Position numbers and translations under genes: made by a program | In this document: positions 1 through 7,286 of the stretch, in pieces | Layout of the letters: the number at the start of each line of letters is the position of its first letter | How positions within the stretch are numbered: the first letter of the stretch is position 1 | The notes under the pieces: model-generated | The model's input: the letters and a program-made list of their open reading frames with translations, nothing else | What the model was told of the DNA's origin: nothing | The model's database searches: none | Assembly (NCBI GenBank): GCA_033764775.1 | Contig: JANRIQ010000032.1 | Coordinates: 1 to 64,000, forward strand | Length of the DNA: 64,000 nucleotides | Source of the DNA: JAWXCE01 sp033764775 | Lineage (GTDB): Bacteria; Pseudomonadota; Alphaproteobacteria; Rhizobiales; Rhodomicrobiaceae | Direction of reading: 5' to 3'

Positions 1-708
1 CTCGGTGATGCCCGAGAGCCATTCCTCAAGTTCGGTGTAGAAGCGGTTCTGCGCTTGACCCGCCTGCACATCCAGAATGCCGAGGATCAGCGACCCCGCG
101 AGGCCGAACAGCGAGGCGGAGAACGCCGTGCCCATCCCGTCCAGCGGTCGTTGCAGGCCGGTCTTGAGTTCGTCGAACACCGTCGTGCTTTCTCCTGTGG
201 CGTTCAGCGTTCCGATCACGCCGCTGACCGATTGGATTGTCTCCAGCAAGCCCCAGAACGTGCCGAGCAGGCCGAGGAAGATCAACAAGCCCACAAGGTA
301 GCGCGTGGTCTCCCGCGTTTCGTCGAGGCGCGATGCGATGGAGTCCAGGATGGAGCGCATGGCGATGGTCGAGATCGCCGCCTGGCCTTGCCGCCGGCGC
401 AGCATGGTGGCCATCGGCGCCAGCATCACCGGCGCGCGCTCGACCGCGAGGCCCGGGTCGGAGATGCGGAAATTGTTCACCCAGCGAATTTCTGGATAAA
501 GCCGCAGCACCTGCTGCAACGCGAAGATGACGCCGAAAAACAAAACCCCGAGGATGAGACCGTTCAGCCCGGGATTGGCTTTGAAGTTGATGAGGATCTG
601 GTCGTAAAGAATAACGCCGAGCAGGCCGACCAGCACGATGAACAAAAACATCCGCCATAGAAAAACCTGCGGCGACGAAAGCGTTTTGTAGTATGCGGTT
701 TTTGACAT
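1..708 (-). CDS. MotA/TolQ/ExbB-family proton channel protein (partial, C-terminus outside window)
   Basis: The leftward reading frame runs off the left edge, so 236 residues are visible from the ATG at 708. Four hydrophobic segments are seen, near residues 16-36, 45-67, 137-157 and 190-213. The third contains a GLLGTFWGLLETI stretch and the fourth a GMGTAFSASLFGLAGS stretch, both typical of the pore helices of MotA/TolQ/ExbB stator proteins. Such proteins use proton flow to drive a rotor or a periplasmic partner. The large soluble part between segments 2 and 3 fits the family. The partner (an OmpA-like or MotB-like protein) would lie to the left, outside the window, so a flagellar role versus an envelope role cannot be decided here. 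Confidence 0.8.
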   Translation of the reverse strand, partial: MSKTAYYKTLSSPQVFLWRMFLFIVLVGLLGVILYDQILINFKANPGLNGLILGVLFFGVIFALQQVLRLYPEIRWVNNFRISDPGLAVERAPVMLAPMATMLRRRQGQAAISTIAMRSILDSIASRLDETRETTRYLVGLLIFLGLLGTFWGLLETIQSVSGVIGTLNATGESTTVFDELKTGLQRPLDGMGTAFSASLFGLAGSLILGILDVQAGQAQNRFYTELEEWLSGITE

Positions 709-780
709 GTGCGCTTGCCTAGCCCCACGCTTCGGCGCGCGCGGAGGACAGTTGCGCCGCGCGCTCGCGTATTTATAGGC

Positions 781-814
781 AAAAAGCGGGCCGCCGCAAA
801 CGGCATTTGCGGCG
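781..814 (-). terminator. Possible terminator of the inositol-phosphatase gene
   Basis: A 9-bp perfect stem (792-800 with 806-814, 5-nt loop) lies just downstream of the stop of the leftward gene at 838. On the minus strand it is followed, after 6 nt, by a run of five T (785-781). The gap between stem and T run makes this a weak intrinsic terminator. Confidence 0.35.
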
Positions 815-837
815 CGCAAGAAAACGGCGGGTTTCGG

Positions 838-1638
838 TCAACGGGCGTCGCCGTCGCGCACCAGACCGAGCAAACGCTTGTGGATGGACTCGTTGCCGGC
901 GACGATGGCGCCGGAGGCGAGCATGCCCTGACCGCCCCCCAAATCCGAGACGAAGCCGCCCGCCTCGCGCACCAGCACGATCCCCGCCGCCATGTCCCAC
1001 GCGCTCAGGCTCCGCTCCCAATACCCGTCGAAACGCCCCGCCGCCACCCACGCCAGGTCGAGCGCGGCCGACCCCATGCGCCGCAACCCGGCCGCCTCCT
1101 TCATCACGGCGCTCATGTCCGCGAGCGCGCGCTCATGGCCGGGCTTGCCGCGATGGGGGATGCCGGTCGTGATCACCGCGTTGTCGAGGCTGTTGCGCGC
1201 GGCCACGCGCAGGCGGCGCTGGTCGTTCAGATAGGCGCCCTTGCCGCGCTCGGCTGCGTAGGTGTCGCCGGTCACGGGGTTGTAGACGAGGCCGGCCACC
1301 AATTCGCCCTCGCGCTGCAACGCGACCGAGATGCAGAACATCGGTATGCCGTGCAGGAAGTTGGTCGTGCCGTCGAGCGGGTCAATGATCCAGCAATGGG
1401 TCTTGTCGGCGCCTTCCACGAGGCCGCTCTCCTCCATGAGGAAGGAGTAGCCCTGCCGCGCCTTCGACAGTTCGTCATACAAAATCTTCTCCGCGCGCGT
1501 GTCGGCCGCAGAGACAAAATTCGCCGGCCCTTTCACGGAGACCTGCAAATGCTCGACCTCGCCGAAGTCGCGCGCGAGGCTGCGGCCGGCTTTGCGCGCG
1601 GCGTTCATCATCACGGTCATGAGGGCTGATGCGGGCAT
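838..1638 (-). CDS. suhB: Inositol monophosphatase family protein (SuhB-like)
   Basis: A 266-residue protein of the usual length for the family. It carries the metal-binding motifs: EESG at residues 69-72, WIIDPLDGTTNF at 83-94 and WDMAAG at 214-219. These bind Mg2+ and the phosphate of inositol-1-phosphate or related sugar phosphates. The opening MPASALMTVMMNAARKAG matches the first helix of rhizobial homologues, which supports the ATG at 1638. It stands alone between the channel gene and marR. Family members also act on other substrates (for example fructose-1,6-bisphosphate, or as SuhB in rRNA antitermination), so the exact substrate is not established from sequence. Confidence 0.88.
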   Translation of the reverse strand: MPASALMTVMMNAARKAGRSLARDFGEVEHLQVSVKGPANFVSAADTRAEKILYDELSKARQGYSFLMEESGLVEGADKTHCWIIDPLDGTTNFLHGIPMFCISVALQREGELVAGLVYNPVTGDTYAAERGKGAYLNDQRRLRVAARNSLDNAVITTGIPHRGKPGHERALADMSAVMKEAAGLRRMGSAALDLAWVAAGRFDGYWERSLSAWDMAAGIVLVREAGGFVSDLGGGQGMLASGAIVAGNESIHKRLLGLVRDGDAR

Positions 1639-1797
1639 CGGACGTCCTAAATCACGGCGTTAAAAGGCGTAACTCGGCAGGCAACGCGGGCGTTGGGAAC
1701 TCGGCGCACGAGTAGATCGGCAGACCGATAAATTGCCGCCAAAAGGCCTACTGAATGTGCGCGCGTTTGTTCAAACAAGTCAAACGTTCGCCAATGC

Positions 1798-2277
1798 TTA
1801 AAGCGGCTCCGCAGTTGCGGGTAGGACGCGGCCGTCGACATCACGCGCGGCATCCAGATGGATACGCAGTTGCGTCAGAACAGGCAACAGTGACTGAATT
1901 GCTTCGCGGCCAATCGCTTGGTCTATCATGTCCAGGACAGGTTGCAGCTTTTGAATCGACCTTTCACGCGCCGCAATGCCGGCCGCCGTAATGCGCACGC
2001 GCTTTCCGCGGCCGTCCTCCGGGTCGGATAGGATCTCGATAAACCGTTTGGCTTCCAACCGCTGCAAGGTGCTGGTCATAGTGCCTTTCGTGACCTGAAA
2101 AGCGCGAGCGAGTTCGGACGGAGACCGCTGGCCGCCAAGCCGGACAAAATGGTTCAGGATGATGAACTGCGGCACCGTCAGCCCGTCCGGCAACACCGCC
2201 TCCAGCGCGGCCTTGCCCAGTTGGTCGATGATGCCGATCTCGTTCATCAGCCGGAATGCGGGGCGATCCTGATTCAA
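1798..2277 (-). CDS. MarR-family transcriptional regulator
   Basis: A 159-residue winged-helix regulator. The segment around residues 50-110 contains the MarR pattern: an SPSELARAFQVTKGTMTSTLQRLEAK recognition region (here split as SPSELARAFQ and VTKGTMTSTLQRLE) followed by a wing with DPEDGRGKRVRIT. The DxRxKxV/RxT-like wing is diagnostic. Its ATG overlaps the stop of the upstream nitroreductase gene by 4 bp (ATGA), so the two are translated together. Two palindromes upstream of the pair (3444-3457, 3464-3479) look like its binding sites, so it probably represses its own operon. The ligand is unknown; the neighbours suggest a quinone, nitroaromatic or other xenobiotic. Confidence 0.9.
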   Translation of the reverse strand: MNQDRPAFRLMNEIGIIDQLGKAALEAVLPDGLTVPQFIILNHFVRLGGQRSPSELARAFQVTKGTMTSTLQRLEAKRFIEILSDPEDGRGKRVRITAAGIAARERSIQKLQPVLDMIDQAIGREAIQSLLPVLTQLRIHLDAARDVDGRVLPATAEPL

Positions 2278-3428
2278 GCGTTTTCCAATTTTGCTTCCAA
2301 CGGCCAGCGCGGCGCGGGGTCCACCTCAGGACCATATCCGATCCGCGCCAGCATTTGCAGCGTGTTCGGCGATGCCACGTCCAGCGCCGCATGAACATTG
2401 CGATACGGCTCCGCCATCTCGGGAAATTCTTGCAGCGCCTGACTGACCGGATGCGCCGCTATGCCTTGCAGCGCTGCGCGCAAATTGAGTCGCACATAGG
2501 CAGCGCCCGCGTTGATCTGGTCTGCCCGCGAATTGCCCGCCGTCACCACCCACGCATAGGACGCGACGCCATTCAACATGTCGCGGTAAGCACTGACCCC
2601 GGCGTTGAATGCGGTGCTGCCGGGCTGCGCGATCTGCTCACGCGACATCTGGCCTACAGCGGCAAGACTGTCGAATAGCAGCCCGCCCAGCGAAATGCCG
2701 TCCGGGTTCGCCTCGATCTCGGCACGGCCGATGCGCATCAGGTTGACGCTCTCCATGTACTTCGCCCGCGTGTTCACCTCGATCTCCCACGGTTTCCACG
2801 TTAGATCCCGCAACGTCCGCACGAGCCCGGGTTCGCTCGTCATGGCGACCTGCGCGCGCTGCACCATCTCCGCGAGAAGCGTCGCACTTTCCGGTTCCCG
2901 CACGGGACGACTTGAACTGAAAGGCTTTTTGACCGAGCGGCGCATCGTGATAGCGGGAAAAAGACTGTCTTTCCGTATGTTTGCGTCACGCTCGAACCGG
3001 ATATGCGCGATCGGCCTTCCATCGAGACGCGGCTGCGGTTCGCCTGCGGGGAACACAGTGATCTGAACCCGGAAACCGCGTTCGGCCGCGGCGATCCGAG
3101 TCAGTTCGAGGAAACACCCGAAGCCGATTACGATCTGCCGGTCGAATGGGTCGGTTTCGGGCAAGCGGCGGGCGAGGTCGCAGGTGATAATCGCGTCGCT
3201 GGCGCCTATCAGCCGTATTTGCCAGGGCTGCCGGTTATGCGGGTTCGGTGCAAGAATCGCGTGGCGGAACGCGTCAAGCCGAACATCGTTAAAAGCACGC
3301 TGCACATCTTCCCACGGTTGTAAGGCTCGATCCGGCCTCCGGGTGACGGCGAAATATGTGCCGGCGCCCGTGAGTGCGAGAGCGGCGCCACCGGCGGCAA
3401 AAATTATAGAACGGCGGGATATCGGCAT
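2274..3428 (-). CDS. Acg-like FMN-binding nitroreductase-family oxidoreductase, Tat-type leader
   Basis: 384 residues from the ATG at 3428, which has a GGAG ribosome-binding site about 8 nt upstream. The N-terminus, with an arginine pair at residues 5-6 followed by a long hydrophobic stretch, looks like a twin-arginine export signal or a membrane anchor. The motif PHNRQPWQIRL is characteristic of the Acg/nitroreductase fold that binds flavin. Family members are proposed to bind or reduce flavin-linked or nitro substrates; the true reaction is not known for most. It is first in an operon with marR (4-bp overlap) and lies downstream of two operator-like palindromes. An in-frame start 16 codons upstream would fall inside the operator region, so it was rejected. 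Confidence 0.82.
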   Translation of the reverse strand: MPISRRSIIFAAGGAALALTGAGTYFAVTRRPDRALQPWEDVQRAFNDVRLDAFRHAILAPNPHNRQPWQIRLIGASDAIITCDLARRLPETDPFDRQIVIGFGCFLELTRIAAAERGFRVQITVFPAGEPQPRLDGRPIAHIRFERDANIRKDSLFPAITMRRSVKKPFSSSRPVREPESATLLAEMVQRAQVAMTSEPGLVRTLRDLTWKPWEIEVNTRAKYMESVNLMRIGRAEIEANPDGISLGGLLFDSLAAVGQMSREQIAQPGSTAFNAGVSAYRDMLNGVASYAWVVTAGNSRADQINAGAAYVRLNLRAALQGIAAHPVSQALQEFPEMAEPYRNVHAALDVASPNTLQMLARIGYGPEVDPAPRWPLEAKLENA

Positions 3429-3443
3429 AAAGGTTCTCCATTG

Positions 3444-3457
3444 GTTTGACGTCAAAC
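3444..3457. promoter_or_regulatory. Operator-like palindrome 1 upstream of the nitroreductase-marR operon
   Basis: A perfect 14-bp palindrome, GTTTGACGTCAAAC, 15 bp upstream of the nitroreductase start. It shares the GTTTGA...TCAAAC arms with the second palindrome; the two centres are 21 bp apart, that is two helical turns. TTTGA-N2-TCAAA arms fit MarR-type dimers. Binding by the MarR protein encoded two genes downstream is inferred, not shown. Confidence 0.65.
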
Positions 3458-3463
3458 AATTAC

Positions 3464-3479
3464 AGTTTGATATCAAACT
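3464..3479. promoter_or_regulatory. Operator-like palindrome 2 upstream of the nitroreductase-marR operon
   Basis: A perfect 16-bp palindrome, AGTTTGATATCAAACT. On the minus strand it fills the spacer between a TTTCAC and a GTAATT hexamer that might be weak -35 and -10 elements, a place where a bound repressor would block RNA polymerase. The promoter hexamers are tentative. Confidence 0.65.
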
Positions 3480-3543
3480 TGTGAAACGGGAGATATCCGT
3501 TGTCCGCTCATGGACACGGTTGGAGAATTTTCAGGCGTTGATG

Positions 3544-3867
3544 TCAGGCGTTTGCTGGCGCGGCGGTTACGGCTATTACGCCGAAGATGATAAGCACGAT
3601 GCCGCCAAGTTGTTGCCATGACAGACGCTCGCCGAACAGCAGGTAAGACCCAATCACCGCGCCCGCGGTTCCGACAGCGGCGAAAGTCGGATAGGTCACG
3701 TTGAGCGGTAATTTTGTCGTTACGTGCGCCATCAACCCAAGCGCGGCGGCGAAGCCTACAAACATGAGGATTGTCGGGAGCAACTTCGTCATGCCCTGCG
3801 AGGCTTTCAGCGACAATGAGCCCACTATTTCAAGCGCAATGGCTAGAAATAGAAACAAGTACGCCAT
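3544..3867 (-). CDS. Small multidrug resistance (SMR/EmrE-type) transporter
   Basis: 107 residues with four hydrophobic segments, the normal SMR size. Glu13 in the first helix (LAIALEIVGSLSLKAS) corresponds to the essential Glu14 of EmrE, which exchanges protons for cationic drugs. The C-terminal GERLSWQQLGGIVLIIFGV region is typical. The ATG at 3867 has a GGGAG site 7 nt upstream; a start 13 codons further up would overlap efp and adds residues unusual for the family. The gene lies between efp and the nitroreductase-marR operon, on the same strand, forming a small drug and redox-stress neighbourhood. Substrate is unknown; some SMR proteins export guanidinium. Confidence 0.88.
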   Translation of the reverse strand: MAYLFLFLAIALEIVGSLSLKASQGMTKLLPTILMFVGFAAALGLMAHVTTKLPLNVTYPTFAAVGTAGAVIGSYLLFGERLSWQQLGGIVLIIFGVIAVTAAPANA

Positions 3868-3886
3868 TGGATTGCTCCCAGCCGCG

Positions 3887-4450
3887 TTAATCGGCCCGGC
3901 GGACATACGTCATTTCGTTGGTGTCCACCACCACGCGCTCGCCCGAGGCGATGAAGGGCGGCACCAGGATGCGCACGCCGTTCTCGAGCACGGCGGGCTT
4001 ATACGACGACGCGGCGGTCTGGCCTTTCACCACCGGATCGGCCTCGGTGATGGTCAGCGTCACCTGGTCGGGCAGCGACACGCCGATGGAGCGGCCTTCA
4101 TGGCTCTCCACCATCACCGTCATGCCCTCCTGCAGAAAGGCCGCGCGCTCGCCCACGAAATCCTGCGGGATTTCAAGTTGCTCATAAGTTTCGGTGTCCA
4201 TGAAGACGAGCATCTCGCCCTGGAGATACAAAAACTGGTAGTCCTTCTGCTCCAGCCGCACGCGCTCCACCGCTTCGGATGAGCGGAAACGCTGATTCAG
4301 CTTCGTGCCCGCCGTGAGGCTTTTCAGCTCGACCTGATTATAGGCCGGACCCTTGCCCGGCTTCACCGCCTGGGTTTTCACGGCGATCCAGATGTCGCCT
4401 TCGTATTGGATGACGTTGCCGGGGCGAATTTCGTTGCCGTTGATCTTCAT
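3887..4450 (-). CDS. efp: Translation elongation factor P
   Basis: 187 residues, the standard EF-P length, with three beta-barrel domains. It relieves ribosome stalling at consecutive prolines. The modification loop in domain I reads VKPGKGPAYNQV, with Lys33 at the tip, so the lysine-type (EpmA-modified) EF-P is expected. The domain III end (NTNEMTYVRR-like, here VDTNEMTYVRRAD) is intact. The start MKINGNEIRPGNVIQYEGD is the classic EF-P opening, so longer upstream reading is not part of the protein. The SMR gene follows after about 20 bp. Confidence 0.96.
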   Translation of the reverse strand: MKINGNEIRPGNVIQYEGDIWIAVKTQAVKPGKGPAYNQVELKSLTAGTKLNQRFRSSEAVERVRLEQKDYQFLYLQGEMLVFMDTETYEQLEIPQDFVGERAAFLQEGMTVMVESHEGRSIGVSLPDQVTLTITEADPVVKGQTAASSYKPAVLENGVRILVPPFIASGERVVVDTNEMTYVRRAD

Positions 4451-4524
4451 GGCGCGCTTTGCGTGTTTTGTTGCCGCGAGCCGCATCATTGGCGAATTTG
4501 CCGGCTGGGTGTCAAGCGGCGCGG

Positions 4525-5223
4525 CTACGCCTGGTGGGACGCCATGACTTGCAGCAGCGTCGCCGCCGAACTGAACTCCGCCTCGCGCGAGTCCGGCTCG
4601 ATGTGCAGAATATCGACCACCCGATTGCGCACCAGCATGGCGTAGCGCACCGACCGTGTGCCCATAGCGAGCGAGCGGGCGTTGAACAGCATGCCGACGG
4701 CGGCGGCGAAATCGGCGTTGCCGTCGGCGAGAAACAGCACGTGGTCGCGGGCGCTCGAAACCGCCGCCCATTCGTCCAGCACGAACACATCGTTTACGGA
4801 GGTGCAGGCGATGGTGTCCACGCCCGCGCGCTTCAACTCCGGCGCGGCGTCCAGAAAACCGGGCAGGTGCGAGTAATGGCTAACCGGATTGAACGCCCCG
4901 GGCACCGCGAACAACGCGACCGTTTTTTGCTCGAACACGTCGGCGACGGAGATATGCTGCGGGCCGCGGCTCGTCATGGTTAGGAACACTGCGTCCGGGA
5001 GCGCGTCGCCCTTGGCGATGACCGTTGCGCAGTCGTTCCGCCGCCGGCGCCGCAGCGCGAAGATTTCAGCGTCCGTGAGGGGGCGCCCTTGTTCGAGAGC
5101 GAACTCGATGATTTCGAAAATGCGTTGTGTCGCGTTTGGTCCGCGAAACAAGACTTGGACCGGAAGTCGCCCGTAACGTTCGGTGTAGGTCTTAACAAGT
5201 TTTTGAAGGTCAGAAGCAAGCAT
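4525..5223 (-). CDS. Peroxiredoxin-5-like protein with N-terminal extension and no peroxidatic cysteine
   Basis: 232 residues. From about residue 70 to the end it follows the Prx5/PrxII fold: KGDALPDAVFLT, then VALFAVPGAF, then HLPGF and TSVNDVFVLDEW. The canonical PGAFTPTC active site reads PGAFNPVS here, so the peroxidatic Cys position is Ser115 (codon AGC). Cys140, at the position of the PrxII resolving cysteine, is kept. The first 70 residues are an unrecognised helical, charged segment ending in a run of five arginines (58-62). Without the catalytic Cys it should not reduce peroxides by the usual route; it may have become a sensor, chaperone or regulator. It is leftward, upstream of efp, and divergent from the transaldolase gene. 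Confidence 0.75.
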   Translation of the reverse strand: MLASDLQKLVKTYTERYGRLPVQVLFRGPNATQRIFEIIEFALEQGRPLTDAEIFALRRRRRNDCATVIAKGDALPDAVFLTMTSRGPQHISVADVFEQKTVALFAVPGAFNPVSHYSHLPGFLDAAPELKRAGVDTIACTSVNDVFVLDEWAAVSSARDHVLFLADGNADFAAAVGMLFNARSLAMGTRSVRYAMLVRNRVVDILHIEPDSREAEFSSAATLLQVMASHQA

Positions 5224-5375
5224 GAGCGTGAGATATAATCTAAAATGCGTTTTGCATGCAATCCATTAAAATTGTCGCTATTTCAAAGGCGCATCTTCGC
5301 TTGCCGTTCAGCCTGCGTTGAACAGGGAGCGGGGCCGTGTTAACCGGACTGCATCGAGACGAGGAGATGACGGCG

Positions 5376-6032
5376 ATGAAGTTTTTCGTGGATACGGCGG
5401 AGGTGGCGGAGATCCGCGATCTGGCTGAGACGGGCCTTTTGGACGGCGTGACGACGAATCCGTCGCTCATCGCCAAGTCAGGCCGCGATTTTCTCGCCGT
5501 CATCCGCGAGATTTGCGCGATCACCCCCGGCCCGGTGAGCGCCGAGGTCGCCGCGACCGACGCGGAGACCATGATCGCGGAGGGACGAAAACTCGCCGCG
5601 CTCGCCCCTAACGTGGTCGTCAAAGCCCCGCTGACCTGGGACGGCCTTAAGGCCTGCAAGCGCTTGTCCGAGGAAGGCCTGAAGGTGAATGTCACGCTCT
5701 GTTTCTCGGCCAACCAAGCGCTGCTCGCGGCCAAGGCCGGTGCGGCGTTCGTCTCACCCTTCATCGGCCGTCTCGACGATGTGGGCGAGAACGGCATGCA
5801 GCTCATCCGCGACATCCGCGCGATTTACGACAACTATCCGGCGCTCGACACGGAGATCCTGGCCGCGTCCATCCGCCATCCGATGCATGTGACCGAGGCG
5901 GCGCTGGCTGGGGCGGACGTGGCGACTGTGCCCCCTGCCGTATTGAAGCAGATCGTTAAACACCCGTTAACCGACAAAGGGTTAGAACAGTTTCTTCAGG
6001 ATTGGAAGAAGACCGGGCAGAGCATCCTATAG
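5376..6032 (+). CDS. Transaldolase / fructose-6-phosphate aldolase family protein
   Basis: 218 residues, the length of the short decameric transaldolase/FSA family. MKFFVDTAEVAEIRDL and GVTTNPSLIAKSG form the first strands; Lys83 in NVVVKAPLTWDGLKA is the Schiff-base lysine. Transaldolases move a dihydroxyacetone unit in the pentose-phosphate pathway; FSA cleaves fructose 6-phosphate. The ATG at 5376 follows a GAGGAG site with 9-nt spacing, while an ATG at 5367 would sit right against that site. xerC follows after 9 bp, so the two may be cotranscribed. The precise activity (Tal or Fsa) cannot be assigned from these motifs alone. Confidence 0.9.
   Translation: MKFFVDTAEVAEIRDLAETGLLDGVTTNPSLIAKSGRDFLAVIREICAITPGPVSAEVAATDAETMIAEGRKLAALAPNVVVKAPLTWDGLKACKRLSEEGLKVNVTLCFSANQALLAAKAGAAFVSPFIGRLDDVGENGMQLIRDIRAIYDNYPALDTEILAASIRHPMHVTEAALAGADVATVPPAVLKQIVKHPLTDKGLEQFLQDWKKTGQSIL
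5956..5971. promoter_or_regulatory. CtrA-type box (TTAA-N7-TTAAC) inside the 3' end of the transaldolase gene
   Basis: The sequence matches exactly the full-site consensus of the alphaproteobacterial cell-cycle regulator CtrA: TTAA, seven bases, TTAAC. It is intragenic, 71 bp upstream of the xerC start, where it could act on an internal xerC promoter. Regulation is inferred from the match alone. Confidence 0.35.
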
Positions 6033-6041
6033 GGGCTGACA

Positions 6042-6983
6042 ATGAGCGCGGGCGAAGTGACGAGGATGACGGCGCCCGCCGCTACGATCGAGGCGGCGAA
6101 CGCGTGGCTCACGCATCTGCGCGCCGAACGCCGGCTGGCGGCAAACACCATCGACGCCTATGAGCGCGACATCCGGCAATTCATCGAATTTCTCGGCGGC
6201 CATTGGGGCGAACCGGCGACGCCCGCGCGCCTTAACGCGCTGACCGCCGGCGATGTGCGCGCTTTTCTGGCCGCGCGCCGCGACGACGACGCCTGCAGCC
6301 GCAGCCTGTCGCGCAGCCTTTCGGCGTTGCGCGCGTTCTTCACCTATCTGGAGCGCGTGAAGCTTATAAAGAACCGCGCCGTGGCCTCCATCGCCATGCC
6401 GAAGGCGCCGCCCTCGCTTCCCAAGCCGCTGACGGAGGAGAAAGCGGGGGCGCTTGTCGCGAGCGAGGCGGGCGCGGACGCGTGGATTATCGCGCGCGAC
6501 CGGGCCGCTATGTGCCTGCTTTACGGCTCCGGCTTGCGCATAGCCGAGGCGCTCGCCTTACGCCGCCGCGACGCGCCGCTGCCCCCGCGCGACACCGTGC
6601 GCGTGACGGGCAAGGGTGGCAAGGAACGCATCACGCCGGTTTTGCCCGTCGCGCAGGCGCTGATCGCGCGCTATATCGCGCTGTGCCCGTGGCCGCTGCC
6701 CCCCGACGGGCCGCTGTTCCTCGGCGCGAAAGGCGGCCCGCTGCGCGCGCGGCTTTTGCAACTGGCCATCGCCCGGATGCGCGCGCCGCTTGGTCTGCCG
6801 GCGAGCGCCACGCCCCACTCGCTGCGGCACTCGTTCGCCACGCATCTGCTTGGCCGCGGCGCCAATCTCCGGGCGATCCAAGATCTTCTCGGCCATGCAA
6901 GTCTCTCCACGACGCAGATCTACACCCAGGTCGACCGCGAGCGGCTGCTGGCTGTGATCGAGCGGGCGCACCCCCGCGCTTGA
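6042..6983 (+). CDS. xerC: Tyrosine recombinase XerC
   Basis: 313 residues. An N-terminal SAM-like core-binding domain (about 16-110) precedes the catalytic domain. All catalytic residues are present: Arg166 (GSGLRIAEAL), Lys191 (TGKGGKER), His259 and Arg262 (HSLRHSFATHLL), His285 (LLGHASLSTTQIYT) and the nucleophile Tyr294. With XerD it resolves chromosome dimers at dif during division. It is nine base pairs downstream of the transaldolase gene and is followed by a possible terminator at 7075-7097. Length and the HxLRHSFATHLLxxG pattern favour a housekeeping XerC over a phage integrase. No dif site was identified in the window. Confidence 0.92.
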   Translation: MSAGEVTRMTAPAATIEAANAWLTHLRAERRLAANTIDAYERDIRQFIEFLGGHWGEPATPARLNALTAGDVRAFLAARRDDDACSRSLSRSLSALRAFFTYLERVKLIKNRAVASIAMPKAPPSLPKPLTEEKAGALVASEAGADAWIIARDRAAMCLLYGSGLRIAEALALRRRDAPLPPRDTVRVTGKGGKERITPVLPVAQALIARYIALCPWPLPPDGPLFLGAKGGPLRARLLQLAIARMRAPLGLPASATPHSLRHSFATHLLGRGANLRAIQDLLGHASLSTTQIYTQVDRERLLAVIERAHPRA

Positions 6984-7286
6984 GGCGAATCACAGGGTTT
7001 GTCGGTTCGGCGCCGCAAAACTAGGCTTTCGTCCGCTGGAATCATGCGGAAGTTGTATGCATTGTTCGATGCGGATGCCCATTGACAGGGCATTTTTACC
7101 TCAGAGTGCCGGAAAGCCACAGCCGTGTTTCAACACCGCTCCACACAGCGTCAGCGTATTGCGCCCATTACAGGTTTCGGTATGAATGGGGTCAGTGGAG
7201 ACGGCCGGGCGGGCGTCACGACACGAGTATGCAAAGTAGGGAATGCCGGCGGTGACGGTGTCGGCCAACTTAAGAAGAGGCTTGAT
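6984..7286. other. Intergenic region between xerC and the porin gene
   Basis: About 300 bp without a convincing gene. It contains a short hairpin with a T run (7075-7097) soon after xerC and, at its right end, an AAGAAGAGG ribosome-binding site for the porin. Open frames crossing it lack motifs. A TTGACA at 7082-7087 has no matching -10 element. The promoter and leader of the porin gene should lie here but were not located. Confidence 0.6.
7075..7097 (+). terminator. Possible intrinsic terminator after xerC
   Basis: A 6-bp perfect stem (ATGCCC with GGGCAT, 7075-7080 and 7088-7093) with a 7-nt loop is followed by TTTT. It is short but correctly placed, about 90 bp after the xerC stop. Confidence 0.45.

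Noticed and set aside
7082..7110. TTGACA as -35 element of the porin promoter.
   Set aside because: The expected -10 position reads AGTGCC, and the TTGACA lies inside a terminator-like hairpin.
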